From assembly GCA_036278935.1 (NCBI GenBank), contig DASUKA010000007.1, positions 1 through 13,102 on the forward strand: 13,102 nt of DNA, given 5' to 3'. The position numbers and the translations under genes are program-made. The notes beneath the pieces were generated by a model. That model saw only the letters and a list, made by a program, of their open reading frames with translations, was not told where the DNA came from and ran no database searches. Positions 7,437-13,102 of this stretch are shown one piece after another. Each line of letters starts with the position of its first letter. Within the stretch, counting starts at the first letter, position 1. The DNA comes from DASSNR01 sp036278935. Its GTDB lineage: Bacteria; Gemmatimonadota; Gemmatimonadetes; Gemmatimonadales; Gemmatimonadaceae.

Positions 7437-7898
7437 GTGACCAAGCAGGCAACGATCGACACCAACCGCGGGACGATCACCGCGGAGCTGTATGATGCGG
7501 AGGCGCCCGGGACGGTGGCGAACTTCGAGAAGCTCGCGAACGAGGGGTTCTACGACGGGGTCAAGTTCCACCGCGTGATCCCGGAGTTCGTGGTGCAGGG
7601 GGGCGATCCGCTGTCGCGCGACCTGCCCGAGGGCGACCGGCGCATCGGGAGTGGCGGCCCGGGCTACACGATCAAGTGTGAGACGAAGGGCAACCCGCAC
7701 ACGCATGAGCTCGGGTCGCTCTCCATGGCGCATGCGGGCAAGGACACCGGTGGCAGCCAGTTCTTCATCGTGCTGAGCGAGCCGAACACCCGGCATCTCA
7801 ACGGAGTGCACACGGTGTTCGGCAAGGTGACCGGCGGGCTGGATGTGGTAAAGCAGATCAAGGCGAATGATGTGATGAACTCGGTGCGCGTCGCGTAG
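7437..7898 (+). CDS. Cyclophilin-type peptidylprolyl cis-trans isomerase
   Basis: A single-domain cyclophilin of 153 residues that speeds proline isomerisation during protein folding. Visible motifs are ITAELYDAEAPGTVANFEKLA (the family's N-terminal strand and helix, 14-34 region), FHRVIPEFVVQGGDP (44-58) with the catalytic arginine Arg46, GSQFFIVL (106-113) and HLNGVHTVFGKV (120-131). There is no signal peptide or lipobox, so a cytoplasmic enzyme is expected. GTG 7437 is chosen because of its GAGGGGG site and because the next residues match normal cyclophilin starts. A GC-rich hairpin overlaps the stop codon. A small membrane protein gene follows 39 bases later, possibly on the same transcript. 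Confidence 0.93.
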   Translation: MTKQATIDTNRGTITAELYDAEAPGTVANFEKLANEGFYDGVKFHRVIPEFVVQGGDPLSRDLPEGDRRIGSGGPGYTIKCETKGNPHTHELGSLSMAHAGKDTGGSQFFIVLSEPNTRHLNGVHTVFGKVTGGLDVVKQIKANDVMNSVRVA

Positions 7899-7904
7899 AC
7901 GCGC
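7886..7904 (+). terminator. Weak hairpin across the isomerase stop codon
   Basis: GCGCGTC (7886-7892) pairs with GACGCGC (7898-7904) across a 5-base loop containing the TAG stop. Only a short T-run follows, 10 bases later (7915-7918), so termination efficiency is doubtful. It may instead dampen read-through into the small downstream gene. Confidence 0.3.
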
Positions 7905-7937
7905 GCATGAACGATTTTCAGCAAGGAGATGTGAGCA

Positions 7938-8090
7938 ATGGCGGCACCAAAACCTGGAGACCTGCCGGCGGGGTATGTCGGCCTGATCGTGGTCGCGATC
8001 TTTCTGCTCGTGGTGCTCACCGGCATCGTGCACCTGACGAACGCGCACTACGCTGGCGAGGCGCCGGCCAAGGCGGCGGCAACAAAGTGA
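7938..8090 (+). CDS. Small single-span membrane protein, 50 residues
   Basis: A short gene with strong support: AAGGAGAT at 7923-7930 is a near-ideal ribosome binding site seven bases before ATG 7938, and third codon positions are mostly G or C. The protein starts MAAPKPGDLPAGYVG, has one hydrophobic segment at about residues 14-32 (VGLIVVAIFLLVVLTGIVH), and ends in a short alanine- and lysine-rich tail (EAPAKAAATK). No cysteines and no known motif are present. I do not recognise the family. The polypeptide resembles small subunit-like or regulatory membrane peptides in size only; no function is claimed. It lies 39 bases after the isomerase gene and just before a repeat hairpin. An overlapping longer frame from ATG 7907 lacks this ribosome site and looks spurious. 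Confidence 0.7.
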   Translation: MAAPKPGDLPAGYVGLIVVAIFLLVVLTGIVHLTNAHYAGEAPAKAAATK

Positions 8091-8096
8091 ATGGCG

Positions 8097-8188
8097 GTTA
8101 TGGGTTATGAGTTATGGGTTATGAGTTATGAGTCGCGGGCGGGCGAGCTTGGCGCTCACCACTCAACACCCAGAACTCATAACTCCCA
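8097..8188 (+). repeat. Heptamer-repeat hairpin element, copy A
   Basis: The left arm is five 7-base units GTTATGR (8097-8131). The right arm (8161-8188) is four 7-base units beginning AC. Read in register on the appropriate strand, both arms follow GRGTNNN. GAGTTATGAGT (8123-8133) pairs exactly with 8175-8185, giving an 11-bp stem around a 41-base loop. The loop holds a GC-rich core with GGCGGGC, GAGCT and CGCTC in order (8138-8160). It lies between the small membrane protein gene and the tetR promoter. A second element of the same design is at 11559-11648. Confidence 0.7.
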
Positions 8189-8195
8189 GCTGCTC

Positions 8196-8223
8196 TTGAC
8201 TTCGGGCTCGATCCGCCTAGATT
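8196..8223 (+). promoter_or_regulatory. Probable sigma-70-type promoter of the tetR-efflux operon
   Basis: TTGACT (8196-8201, five of six consensus bases) and TAGATT (8218-8223, four of six) are 16 bases apart, which would start transcription around 8230. The -10 overlaps the first base or two of a large palindrome, as expected for a repressor-controlled promoter. It reads toward the TetR gene, with a terminator-like hairpin in the leader. Confidence 0.5.
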
Positions 8224-8243
8224 ACTGACCTGCGGGTCATTAA
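8222..8243 (+). promoter_or_regulatory. Palindromic operator candidate O1
   Basis: TTACTGACC and GGTCATTAA flank a TGCG centre; eight of nine arm positions pair. It covers the end of the -10 and the expected transcript start, an ideal position for repression. The ACTGAC half-site recurs in the second palindrome. The nearby TetR protein is the natural binder, by inference. Confidence 0.55.
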
Positions 8244-8272
8244 CGCGCCGCTGCGGTCTTGCGGCGCGTTTT
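8242..8272 (+). terminator. Intrinsic-terminator-like hairpin in the tetR leader
   Basis: AACGCGCCGC (8242-8251) pairs perfectly with GCGGCGCGTT (8261-8270) around a 9-base loop, and the T-run 8269-8272 follows the GC-rich stem. It may end transcripts coming from the upstream genes. Because it lies downstream of the likely promoter and upstream of the tetR start, it could also act as an attenuator. Confidence 0.6.
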
Positions 8273-8288
8273 CCGTGACCAGAAAGTG

Positions 8289-8302
8289 ACTGACGCGTCA
8301 GT
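8289..8302 (+). promoter_or_regulatory. Perfect 14-bp palindrome, operator candidate O2
   Basis: ACTGACGCGTCAGT is identical on both strands and lies 18 bases before the tetR start. TGAC/GTCA palindromes are common operators of TetR-family efflux repressors. It shares ACTGAC with the upstream palindrome but has 2 rather than 6 bases between the inner ends. Confidence 0.65.
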
Positions 8303-8320
8303 TATTTAGAGAGCCCGGCC

Positions 8321-8989
8321 GTGTCCTATTCCGATACCACATCAGAACCGCGCTGGCGACGGCGCCCCGAAGAGCGGCCCCGCCAGCTCATCGAGGCTGC
8401 CCTCGAGGTGTTCGGCGAGCACGGGCTCGCCGGCGCCCGCCTGGAGGACATTGCCAAACGCGCCGGCGTCTCCAAGGGCACCATCTACCTCTACTTCCCC
8501 AACAAGGAAGCGCTCTTTCGCGAGATGGTGCGCCAGAAGGTCATCGAGGAGATCGAAGCCGCCGAGCAACGCCTCGCCACAGGCACGCCCACCGAGCAGC
8601 TCCAGCGCTTCATGCACGGGTACTGGACCTTTCTCCGCTCCCCGGCGTTCGGCACGATCTACCGCCTCGTCCACGGCGAGCTGCACCACTTTCCCGACCT
8701 CGCGCAGTTCTACTCGCGTGAGGTCATCCAGCGCGGCATCAAGCTCGTCGCTGAGATCGTGCGGCGGGGCGCCGCCACGGGCGAATTCCGCACCGTGGAT
8801 CCCACGGTCGCCGCGCGCATGCTCGGCTCCATCATGGTGTCGCACGCGGTCTGGTGCAGCCGCCGGACGTTCTTCACCCATGTGGCGGACGAAACAGATG
8901 AGCAGTGCATCGACGCGATCATCGATTTCTACCTCCACGCGTTGCGCGCGGACCCCAGCGTCTTCGATGCGGGAACATCCCGGACATGA
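8321..8989 (+). CDS. TetR/AcrR-family transcriptional regulator
   Basis: A 222-residue regulator, normal for the family. The N-terminal DNA-binding domain spans about 18-65: RQLIEAALEVFGEHGLAGAR, then the helix-turn-helix LEDIAKRAGVSKGTIYLYFPNKEALF (41-66), whose last part is the family hallmark. Residues 70-215 are a helical ligand-binding and dimerisation domain; its sequence is too variable to name a ligand. The start is GTG 8321 with only a weak AGAGAG site upstream. The two palindromes in front of it are probable operators, implying autoregulation and control of the three efflux genes downstream, which it precedes directly. Repression relieved by pump substrates is the usual logic for this arrangement and is inferred here. 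Confidence 0.93.
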   Translation: MSYSDTTSEPRWRRRPEERPRQLIEAALEVFGEHGLAGARLEDIAKRAGVSKGTIYLYFPNKEALFREMVRQKVIEEIEAAEQRLATGTPTEQLQRFMHGYWTFLRSPAFGTIYRLVHGELHHFPDLAQFYSREVIQRGIKLVAEIVRRGAATGEFRTVDPTVAARMLGSIMVSHAVWCSRRTFFTHVADETDEQCIDAIIDFYLHALRADPSVFDAGTSRT

Positions 8990-9009
8990 TCTTCACTTAC
9001 CACGCATGA
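8986..9009 (+). other. Seven-codon mini-ORF bridging tetR and the tolC-like gene
   Basis: ATG 8986 overlaps the tetR stop (ATGA). It reads MIFTYHA, and its stop at 9007-9009 overlaps the next ATG at 9006 (again ATGA). The tolC-like start lacks a visible ribosome binding site, so this peptide frame could carry ribosomes from one gene to the next by termination and reinitiation. It may also be chance. Confidence 0.3.
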
Positions 9010-10355
9010 TTTCGATCTTTCGTTCTCTTCGCTCCAGCTGCCTCCTGCTGTCGTTCCTCGTCCCTATGGCGCTGCCGGGTCGTGCGGCGGCGCAGGATTC
9101 CCTCCCCCGCACGCTCTCGCTCGGCGGTGCCGCACGCCTGGCCGCGCAGCAGAGCGCGACCGCGCTCACGGCGCGCTATCGGGCCGAGCAGGTCCGCTCG
9201 CACATCACGCAACAGCGGGCCGCGCTTCTGCCGACCATCTCGGCCTCGGCCATCCGGCAGGGGAACACCTTCAATACGATCACGTTCGGCATCCCCTTTC
9301 CGGGGTTCAGCCCCACCGGCAGCATCATCGGTCCGGTGAACACGCTGGATATGCACGGGCAGATCTCGCAGACGCTCTTCAACGCGGCCGCGTTCGAGCG
9401 GGTGCGCAGCGCCAACACGAGCGCCACGGCGAGCAGTGCCAGCGCGGCCAGCGCGGCTCAGCAGGCGGCCGGCCTCGCGGCGAACGCCTATCTCCAGGCG
9501 CAGCGCGCCGCCGCGGAGCTCGATGCGCGACTCGCCGACTCCGTGCTCGCCGACTCACTGGTGCTCATCGCCCGCAAGCAGACGCAGGCGGGCGTTGGCG
9601 TGGCGCTCGACGTGACGCGCGCGGAGGCGCAGCTGGCGTCCGTCCGCGCACAGCTCATCGGCGCACGCAACGCGCGCGATATCGCCATGCTGGGCCTCCT
9701 CCGCTCGCTGGGCCTCCCACTGGACGCCGAGATCACGCTGACCGATTCGCTGGCCACGCTGCCCTTGTCGGACACGCTGCCGAGCGAGCAAGACGCGATC
9801 ACGGCCGCGCTGCAGCGCCGGCCCGACCTGCGCGCCACGGAGGAGCAACTGCACGCCACCCAGCAGACGGAGAGCGCGATTCGCGCCGAGTGGATTCCGT
9901 CAGTCTCGGTGTTCGGGAATGACGGCGTGCTCGGCGGCAACACGAGTCATCTGCTCAACACCTACAACTGGGGCATCGAGCTCTCCATTCCGCTCTTCCA
10001 GGGTTTTGGTCGCACGGGTCGGCTGCAGGAGCAGCAGGCAATGGAGCGGCAGATCGAGACTCAGCGCCAGGATCTCCACGAGCAGGTGGCCACCGAGGTG
10101 CGCGGCGCGCTGATGAATATGGCGTCGGCACACGAGCAGGTGGAAGCGAGCCGGGAGCGGCTTCGACTCGCGCAACAGGAGGTCGCGCAGGCGAGCGACC
10201 GCTTTCGCGCTGGGGTAGCGGGGAACGCGGATGTCATTACCGCCTCGCTGGATCTGAACAGCTCGCGCAACCAGCTGATCGACGCACTCACGGCATATCA
10301 GACGGCGCGCGTGTCGCTGGCGCAGGCGGAAGGCGCCGTCACCGCGCTCCCATGA
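9006..10355 (+). CDS. TolC-family outer-membrane efflux protein
   Basis: The outer-membrane channel of a tripartite efflux pump, 449 residues from ATG 9006. A signal peptide runs to about residue 29 (ISIFRSLRSSCLLLSFLVP, then GRAAAQ). Two outer-membrane-efflux repeats follow, at about 35-225 and 245-445. They are rich in long amphipathic alanine-, glutamine- and arginine-containing helices, interrupted by strand segments such as GQISQTLFNAAAFERV and WGIELSIPLFQGFGRTGRL. Late helices show the typical SRERLRLAQQEVAQASDRF and GVAGNADVITASLDL. The frame is open well upstream, but that part is a shadow of tetR; the signal peptide fixes the start. No ribosome binding site is seen before it. It is the second gene of the tetR-efflux cluster. 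Confidence 0.92.
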   Translation: MISIFRSLRSSCLLLSFLVPMALPGRAAAQDSLPRTLSLGGAARLAAQQSATALTARYRAEQVRSHITQQRAALLPTISASAIRQGNTFNTITFGIPFPGFSPTGSIIGPVNTLDMHGQISQTLFNAAAFERVRSANTSATASSASAASAAQQAAGLAANAYLQAQRAAAELDARLADSVLADSLVLIARKQTQAGVGVALDVTRAEAQLASVRAQLIGARNARDIAMLGLLRSLGLPLDAEITLTDSLATLPLSDTLPSEQDAITAALQRRPDLRATEEQLHATQQTESAIRAEWIPSVSVFGNDGVLGGNTSHLLNTYNWGIELSIPLFQGFGRTGRLQEQQAMERQIETQRQDLHEQVATEVRGALMNMASAHEQVEASRERLRLAQQEVAQASDRFRAGVAGNADVITASLDLNSSRNQLIDALTAYQTARVSLAQAEGAVTALP

Positions 10356-10432
10356 ATCGAGCGGGCACAACCGTCGCAACGGGACAGAGACGGTCATTGG
10401 ATCGTAGCACTTTCGACTTTGAGGGATGAACG

Positions 10433-11551
10433 ATGGCAACGGTGTTGGACCAGGACACGGAACATGGGGTGCAGGACGAGCAGGGAGGGGCGCCGAAGTC
10501 CAAGCGGACCAGGCGCTCCCGGAAGTTTCTTCTGCCCATCGTACTGATCGTGGCGATCATCGCGATCATCTGGGGCGTGAAGGAATGGAACTACTCGCGG
10601 GCGCACGAGAGTACCGACGATGCGCAGGTCGACGGCCATGTCATTCCCGTCATTGCAAAGGTGGGGGGCTACGTGCAGGCCGTGCACGTGGTCGAGAACC
10701 AGCATGTGGCGGAAGGACGGTTGCTGGTGCAGCTCGACAGCGCGGAGCTGCACGTGAAGCTGGAACAGGCGCAGGCCGATCTGGCCGCCGCGCGTGCGGC
10801 GGTGGGCGGCGGCGGACTCACCGGCCAGGCGCAATCCCAGGTGCAGTCGGCCGCCAGCCAGCGCGCCGCGCTCCAGGCGGAGGTGGATGCGGCGCGTGCG
10901 CGGCAGACGGCCGCACAAGCCGATCTGGCGCGTCTGGAGCCACTCGCGCAGCAGCGCATCGTCTCGCAACAGCAGCTTGACGCGGCGCGCGCGGCGGCCA
11001 CGTCGGCCACCGCGCAGCTCCAGGCCGCGCAACGGCAGGCCGCCGCCGCCGGGGCATCGGTCACTACCGCGCGAGCGGGGGTGCGGATGGCGCAGGCCAA
11101 GCTCGAGGCGGCGCAGGCCGCGGTGGACAACGCCACGCTCCAGCTCTCCTATACCGCGATCCGCGCGCCGGCCACGGGGAACGTGTCCAAGAAGAACGTG
11201 GACGTGGGACAGCTCGTGCAGCCCGGCCAGCCGCTCATGGCTGTCGTGGCCGACACCGGCGTGTGGGTGACAGCGAACTTCAAGGAAACCCAGATGGGCG
11301 ACATCCATGTGGGCGAAGCGACCGAGCTCAGCGTGGACGCGTACGATGGCGCGACCGCCGAAGGCGTGGTGGAAAGCATCAGCCCCGCCACGGGCGCCCG
11401 GTTCGCGCTGCTGCCGCCGGACAATGCCACGGGCAACTTCACGAAGGTCGTGCAGCGCATTCCCGTCCGCATCCGCGTGACCAAGGGACTGGGCGATCAG
11501 CGTCCGCTCCGCCCGGGGATGTCGGTGACGGTGCACGTGGCGACGAAGTAA
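10433..11551 (+). CDS. EmrA/HlyD-family periplasmic adaptor subunit
   Basis: The membrane-fusion protein linking the inner-membrane pump to the TolC-like channel, 372 residues. A basic N-terminus (KSKRTRRSRK) is followed by one membrane anchor at 32-48. STDDAQVDGHVIPVIAKVGG (60-79) is the strongly diagnostic EmrA-type first half of the lipoyl-like domain. A long alanine- and glutamine-rich coiled coil spans about 105-235. The second lipoyl half is IRAPATGNVSKKNVDVGQLV (243-262), followed by the beta-barrel region with ANFKETQMGDIHVG (281-294) and the EmrA-type ARFALLPPDNATGNFTKVV (322-340). GAGGG lies seven bases before ATG 10433. The 77-base gap after the channel gene contains only a weak inverted repeat. 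A heptamer-repeat element separates it from the transporter gene. Confidence 0.95.
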   Translation: MATVLDQDTEHGVQDEQGGAPKSKRTRRSRKFLLPIVLIVAIIAIIWGVKEWNYSRAHESTDDAQVDGHVIPVIAKVGGYVQAVHVVENQHVAEGRLLVQLDSAELHVKLEQAQADLAAARAAVGGGGLTGQAQSQVQSAASQRAALQAEVDAARARQTAAQADLARLEPLAQQRIVSQQQLDAARAAATSATAQLQAAQRQAAAAGASVTTARAGVRMAQAKLEAAQAAVDNATLQLSYTAIRAPATGNVSKKNVDVGQLVQPGQPLMAVVADTGVWVTANFKETQMGDIHVGEATELSVDAYDGATAEGVVESISPATGARFALLPPDNATGNFTKVVQRIPVRIRVTKGLGDQRPLRPGMSVTVHVATK

Positions 11552-11558
11552 GCAGCTA

Positions 11559-11648
11559 GGGTGTAGGGAATGGGGTGTCGGGTGTAGGGAAACAGCCAGG
11601 GGAGCGGAGCTCTCTGCCCGCCTACCCGACACCCGACTCCCGACACCC
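11559..11648 (-). repeat. Heptamer-repeat hairpin element, copy B
   Basis: Five 7-base units starting GGG (GGGTGTA, GGGAATG, GGGTGTC, GGGTGTA, GGGAAAC; 11559-11593) face four units on the other strand (GGGTGTC, GGGAGTC, GGGTGTC, GGGTAGG; 11648 back to 11621). GGGTGTCGGGT (11573-11583) pairs exactly with 11624-11634, an 11-bp stem with a 40-base loop. On the minus strand the loop core (11622 back to 11599) contains GGCGGGC, GAGCT and CGCTC in the same order as copy A. It lies between the adaptor and transporter genes. Confidence 0.7.
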
Positions 11649-11681
11649 ACTCGCTTCCGCTTACAAACTCTCCGTCTCCCC

Positions 11682-13102
11682 ATGAGTGCTACCATAGAAC
11701 GCGAATGGGTACGCGCGGTCGCTACAGACGCCGACCCGTATGCGCACAAATATCTGATCGCCGCGGCGGTGACGCTGGCGTCGATGCTCGAGCTGGTGGA
11801 TACGTCCATCGTCAACGTCGCCATCCCGCACATGATGGGGAATCTCGGCGCGACGCTGGACGAGATCGCATGGGTCTCGACCGGGTACATAATTGCAAAC
11901 GTCATTGTCATCCCGATGGCCGGATGGCTCTCGGCGTATTTCGGACGACGACGCTACTTCACCGGCTCGATCCTGCTGTTCGTTGCCGCCTCCTTTTTCT
12001 GCGGGGCGGCGCCCACGCTGCCGGCGCTCGTGCTGGGACGCGTGATCCAGGGGATGGGCGGCGGCGCGCTGCTCGCCACGTCGCAAGCCATCCTGTACGA
12101 ATCCTTCCCGCCCGAAGAAGCCGGCACCGCCATGGCCATCTTCGGCATGGGCGTGATGGTCGGACCGACCATCGGCCCGACGCTGGGCGGGTGGATCGTG
12201 GACAATTACAGCTGGCGCTGGATCTTCTACATCAACGTGCCGCTCGGCATCGTCGCGGCGCTGATGACGCTGGCATACGTGAAGAACGCAGCGCACCAGG
12301 CGCGCGCGCATCGCATCGATGTGCTTGGCATCGTGCTGCTCGCGATGAGCGTCGGATCGCTGCAGTGGATGCTGGAGCGCGGCGGACGCTACGATTGGTT
12401 CGACTCGCGCTTCGTGACCGCGCTTGCCGTGACGGCGGTCGTGTCGGGCGTATTGCTCGTCTGGCACGAGCTCAGGGCGGACGAGCCGGTGATCGACTTC
12501 CGGGTGCTCAAGAGCCGACAGCTCACCGCCGGCGTGAGCTTCGGCGCGGCGCTCGGGCTGGCGCTCTACGGATCCATCTTCGTCCTGCCGGTCTTCCTGC
12601 AGTCGCTGCACGGCTTTTCCGCCTGGCAAACCGGGCTGGTGATTCTTCCCGGCGCCATCGCCGCCGCGGTAGCCATGGCGGGCGTGGGCAAGATGGCGCG
12701 CAAGCTGGACGCGCGGTACACGGTGGTGGCCGGTACGCTGCTCTTTCTCCTGTCGATGGTGCAGCTCTCGCGGCTCACCCTCTCGAGTGGCGCGGGCGAG
12801 CTGTTCTGGCCGCTCATCTGGCGCGGGTTCGGGCTGGGACTCATCTTCGTGCCGCTCACGAACGCGATGATGGCGGACCTGCCGGTGAAGGACCTGGCGC
12901 AGGGAACGGGGATGTTCAACCTGTTCCGCCAGCTGGGCGGCTCGCTGGGCATCGCGATCATGGCCACGCTGCTCACGCGCTTCACGCACGTGAAGGAAGC
13001 GCTCCTGGCCGCGCACATCACCGCGTACGACCCGGCGTCGCGCGCTCGGGTGGCCGCCATCATTCATGGACTCACGGCACAGGGGATCAACGCGGTCGCC
13101 GC
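11682..13102 (+). CDS. EmrB/QacA-type (DHA2) MFS drug transporter, 3' end missing
   Basis: The inner-membrane proton-driven pump of the efflux system; 473 residues are present and the frame is still open at the window edge. Family members have 14 spans and about 510 residues, so perhaps 40 are missing. Diagnostic parts are the first span with ELVDTSIVNVAIP (37-49, Asp40), motif A as GWLSAYFGRRRYF (81-93), LGRVIQGMGGGALLAT (118-133), and motif C as GMGVMVGPTIGPTLGGWI (155-172) followed by SWRWIFYINVPLG. A later part reads IWRGFGLGLIFVPLTNAMM, typical of the C-terminal half. No ribosome binding site is visible before ATG 11682, unlike the adaptor gene. With the TolC-like and EmrA-like proteins it would form an EmrAB-TolC-type pump; the substrates cannot be read from sequence. 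Confidence 0.93.
   Translation, partial: MSATIEREWVRAVATDADPYAHKYLIAAAVTLASMLELVDTSIVNVAIPHMMGNLGATLDEIAWVSTGYIIANVIVIPMAGWLSAYFGRRRYFTGSILLFVAASFFCGAAPTLPALVLGRVIQGMGGGALLATSQAILYESFPPEEAGTAMAIFGMGVMVGPTIGPTLGGWIVDNYSWRWIFYINVPLGIVAALMTLAYVKNAAHQARAHRIDVLGIVLLAMSVGSLQWMLERGGRYDWFDSRFVTALAVTAVVSGVLLVWHELRADEPVIDFRVLKSRQLTAGVSFGAALGLALYGSIFVLPVFLQSLHGFSAWQTGLVILPGAIAAAVAMAGVGKMARKLDARYTVVAGTLLFLLSMVQLSRLTLSSGAGELFWPLIWRGFGLGLIFVPLTNAMMADLPVKDLAQGTGMFNLFRQLGGSLGIAIMATLLTRFTHVKEALLAAHITAYDPASRARVAAIIHGLTAQGINAVA

Noticed and set aside
7907..8110. 67-residue open frame starting MNDFQQGD
   Set aside because: It overlaps the 50-residue membrane protein, which has the strong ribosome binding site and hydrophobic span; this frame has neither.
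8097..8188. Copy A considered as a CRISPR array or an IS end
   Set aside because: Units are 7 bases with no spacers, and no transposase or target duplication is present.
8451..9005. Upstream extension of the tolC-like frame
   Set aside because: It shadows tetR, and the signal peptide beginning at ATG 9006 defines the real start.
10370..10394. ACCGTC/GACGGT inverted repeat before the adaptor gene, considered as a third operator
   Set aside because: Six-base arms with 13 bases between them do not match the ACTGAC half-site and could be chance.
10394..11911. 505-residue minus-strand open frame
   Set aside because: It is antisense to the EmrA-like gene, repeat B and the DHA2 start; composition is that of a shadow frame.
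11661..13067. 468-residue open frame on the minus strand
   Set aside because: It is antisense to the clearly recognisable DHA2 transporter; its His/Arg/Glu-rich product has no domain character.

Overview
This is a bacterial window with a GC content of roughly two thirds. Coding is dense, third codon positions are mostly G or C, and GTG starts are common. The mix fits Gemmatimonadota best: small secreted plug-domain proteins without a beta-barrel, an RCC1-repeat lipoprotein with Ig-like domains, a PolX/Nth repair pair and an EmrAB-type efflux operon. No rRNA or phylogenetic marker is present, so this placement is an inference from gene content and style. I saw no tRNA, rRNA, CRISPR array, insertion sequence or prophage.

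Layout. (1) 1-1535, plus strand: two tandem paralogous secreted proteins, each a carboxypeptidase-regulatory-like beta-sandwich followed by a TonB-receptor plug-like domain and nothing else; the first is cut by the window edge. (2) About 1550-2405: an unrecognised gene with a HESAH metallopeptidase-like motif whose frame appears broken near its 3' end. (3) 2430-4864: polX and nth, overlapping by 4 bp, a compact base-excision-repair operon. (4) 4871-6604, minus strand: a lipoprotein with Ig-like domains and a seven-repeat RCC1 propeller, convergent with nth and separated from it by 6 bp. (5) 6770-8090, plus strand: an EVE-domain protein, a cyclophilin-type peptidylprolyl isomerase and a 50-residue single-span membrane protein. 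(6) 8097-8320: a heptamer-repeat hairpin, a promoter, two palindromes sharing a half-site, and an intrinsic-terminator-like hairpin. (7) 8321-13102: a TetR regulator, a TolC-like outer-membrane factor, an EmrA-like adaptor and an EmrB/DHA2-like transporter that runs off the window.

How the genes work together. Region 7 is a complete tripartite drug-efflux module (inner-membrane pump, periplasmic adaptor, outer-membrane channel) headed by its probable repressor; the palindromes in front of tetR are the natural operators. PolX and Nth both act on damaged DNA: Nth removes oxidised pyrimidines and nicks abasic sites, and PolX fills and processes the gaps.

Less ordinary features are: two intergenic elements (8097-8188 and 11559-11648) built alike from 7-bp units of the form GRGTNNN flanking a similar GC-rich core, each able to form an 11-bp stem; a leader with a terminator hairpin between the promoter and the tetR start; a seven-codon mini-ORF bridging tetR and the tolC-like gene through ATGA overlaps at both ends; an invariant C-x9-C-W-G signature in all seven RCC1 repeats; and the apparently frameshifted HESAH gene.
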